The notes beneath the pieces were generated by a model. The model had not been told where the DNA came from. It worked only from the letters and a program-made list of their open reading frames with translations, and did no database searches. A stretch of 64,000 bases of DNA. Origin: Parus major (taxonomy: Eukaryota > Chordata > Aves > Passeriformes > Paridae). The stretch covers positions 7,343,321 through 7,407,320 of the forward strand of contig NC_031770.1 of the NCBI RefSeq assembly GCF_001522545.3. The letters are read 5' to 3'. Shown one piece after another: positions 63,800-64,000 of this stretch (the first letter of the stretch is position 1; every line of letters starts with the position of its first letter). The position numbers and the translations under genes were made by a program.

Positions 63800-63888
63800 C
63801 CTGGATTATAAAGCATAACTGCTGACAGATTCTCACAAGATTTAGAAAGATCAGTCATAGACAAGCTGAAGGAAGATAGCAGTCCACT
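63800..63888 (-). CDS. KIF16B: KIF16B exon: Ser-rich linker before the stalk
   Basis: The exon has 89 nt: 29 codons plus two bases. The translation contains SSFSLSMTDLSKSCENL followed by SAVMLYNPG, which I recognise as the KIF16B linker just before the coiled coil. The donor reads GG|GTGAGTATA. The acceptor is ttgttag|AGTGG; a second AG two bases later (63886) is possible, but the reading frame upstream cannot be tested because the preceding exon lies outside the window. The trailing GG joins the G that opens the next exon, giving Gly. The segment is rich in Ser/Thr and poor in heptads, so it is probably a flexible, phosphorylatable hinge. A Cys stands where I remember Arg in the mammalian protein (SKSCENL versus SKSRENL). 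Confidence 0.88.
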
Positions 63889-64000
63889 CTAACAACAGAC
63901 CATAAAATAAAAGTATTAGACAAGCTTACAAACTCTTACTTTGATGAAATATTACCTAAAGTACATGAGGCAAATGCAAAAAGACATCATACAACAATCA
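63889..64000. other. start of the next upstream KIF16B intron
   Basis: Sequence 5' of the exon at 63800-63888 on the gene strand; it runs off the window. Nothing else seen. Confidence 0.7.

Larger units (their letters stand above)
13079..63888 (-). other. KIF16B: KIF16B gene, internal part (nine coding exons, introns included)
   Basis: The conceptual splice of nine minus-strand exons gives a 704-codon stretch that matches my memory of vertebrate KIF16B from the post-FHA linker through the coiled-coil stalk to the PX domain. KIF16B is a plus-end-directed kinesin-3 motor that carries early endosomes and holds the membrane through a C-terminal PX domain that binds PI(3)P. All eight internal junctions keep frame: phase 2 at the first three and at 51028/50181, phase 0 from 50076 onward. 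Every donor is GT and every acceptor AG. The motor and FHA domains (5' side, beyond 64000) and the final PX exon (3' side, below position 1) are not in the window. Introns range from 532 bp to 22.9 kb. Identity is by recognition of the protein, not by a database search. Confidence 0.95.

Overview
The window looks like avian nuclear DNA, most likely from a songbird. It is AT-rich and mostly intronic, with typical bird repeats: CR1 LINE 3' ends, endogenous retrovirus LTRs, and one SINE whose head is tRNA-Ile-like and whose tail is CR1-like (the TguSINE1 type of passerines). There is no bacterial-style gene organisation, and most open frames are chance frames in introns or repeats.

One protein-coding gene is recognised: KIF16B (kinesin-3 family, also called SNX23), on the minus strand. 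Nine coding exons are seen, read from right to left at 63800-63888, 58105-58158, 55416-56771, 51028-51186, 50076-50181, 49493-49543, 42693-42815, 36062-36151 and 13079-13162. Together they give 2112 nt (704 codons). All junctions are in phase with GT donors and AG acceptors. They encode a Ser-rich linker, the long Glu/Lys/Gln-rich coiled-coil stalk, a linker, and most of the C-terminal PX domain that holds this motor on PI(3)P-bearing early endosomes. The motor and FHA exons must lie to the right of the window. The last PX exon was not found and should lie to the left.

The most unusual item is a block of about 1.7 kb at 46979-48665, on the KIF16B strand between the KYE|R exon junction and the first PX exon. 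It holds long protein-like stretches broken by apparent frameshifts and in-frame stops. Its last 0.39 kb starts at an acceptor-like site and is nearly open. I read it as a decaying set of alternative C-terminal exons of KIF16B, or a nested dead gene; I could not assign it to a family.

Repeats by region: 2009-5230 is a cut-down ERVK-like provirus (5' LTR, primer-binding site, broken gag remnant, polypurine tract, truncated 3' LTR). Related solo LTRs lie at 34800-35833 (inside an old CR1, next to a PX exon) and 52748-53576. A different LTR ends at 61717. All LTRs are antisense to KIF16B. CR1 fragments lie at 24769-25300, 33730-36000 and 37725-37868, the SINE at 9010-9150, and large TA/CA/TG microsatellites near 15.95 kb and 20.4 kb.
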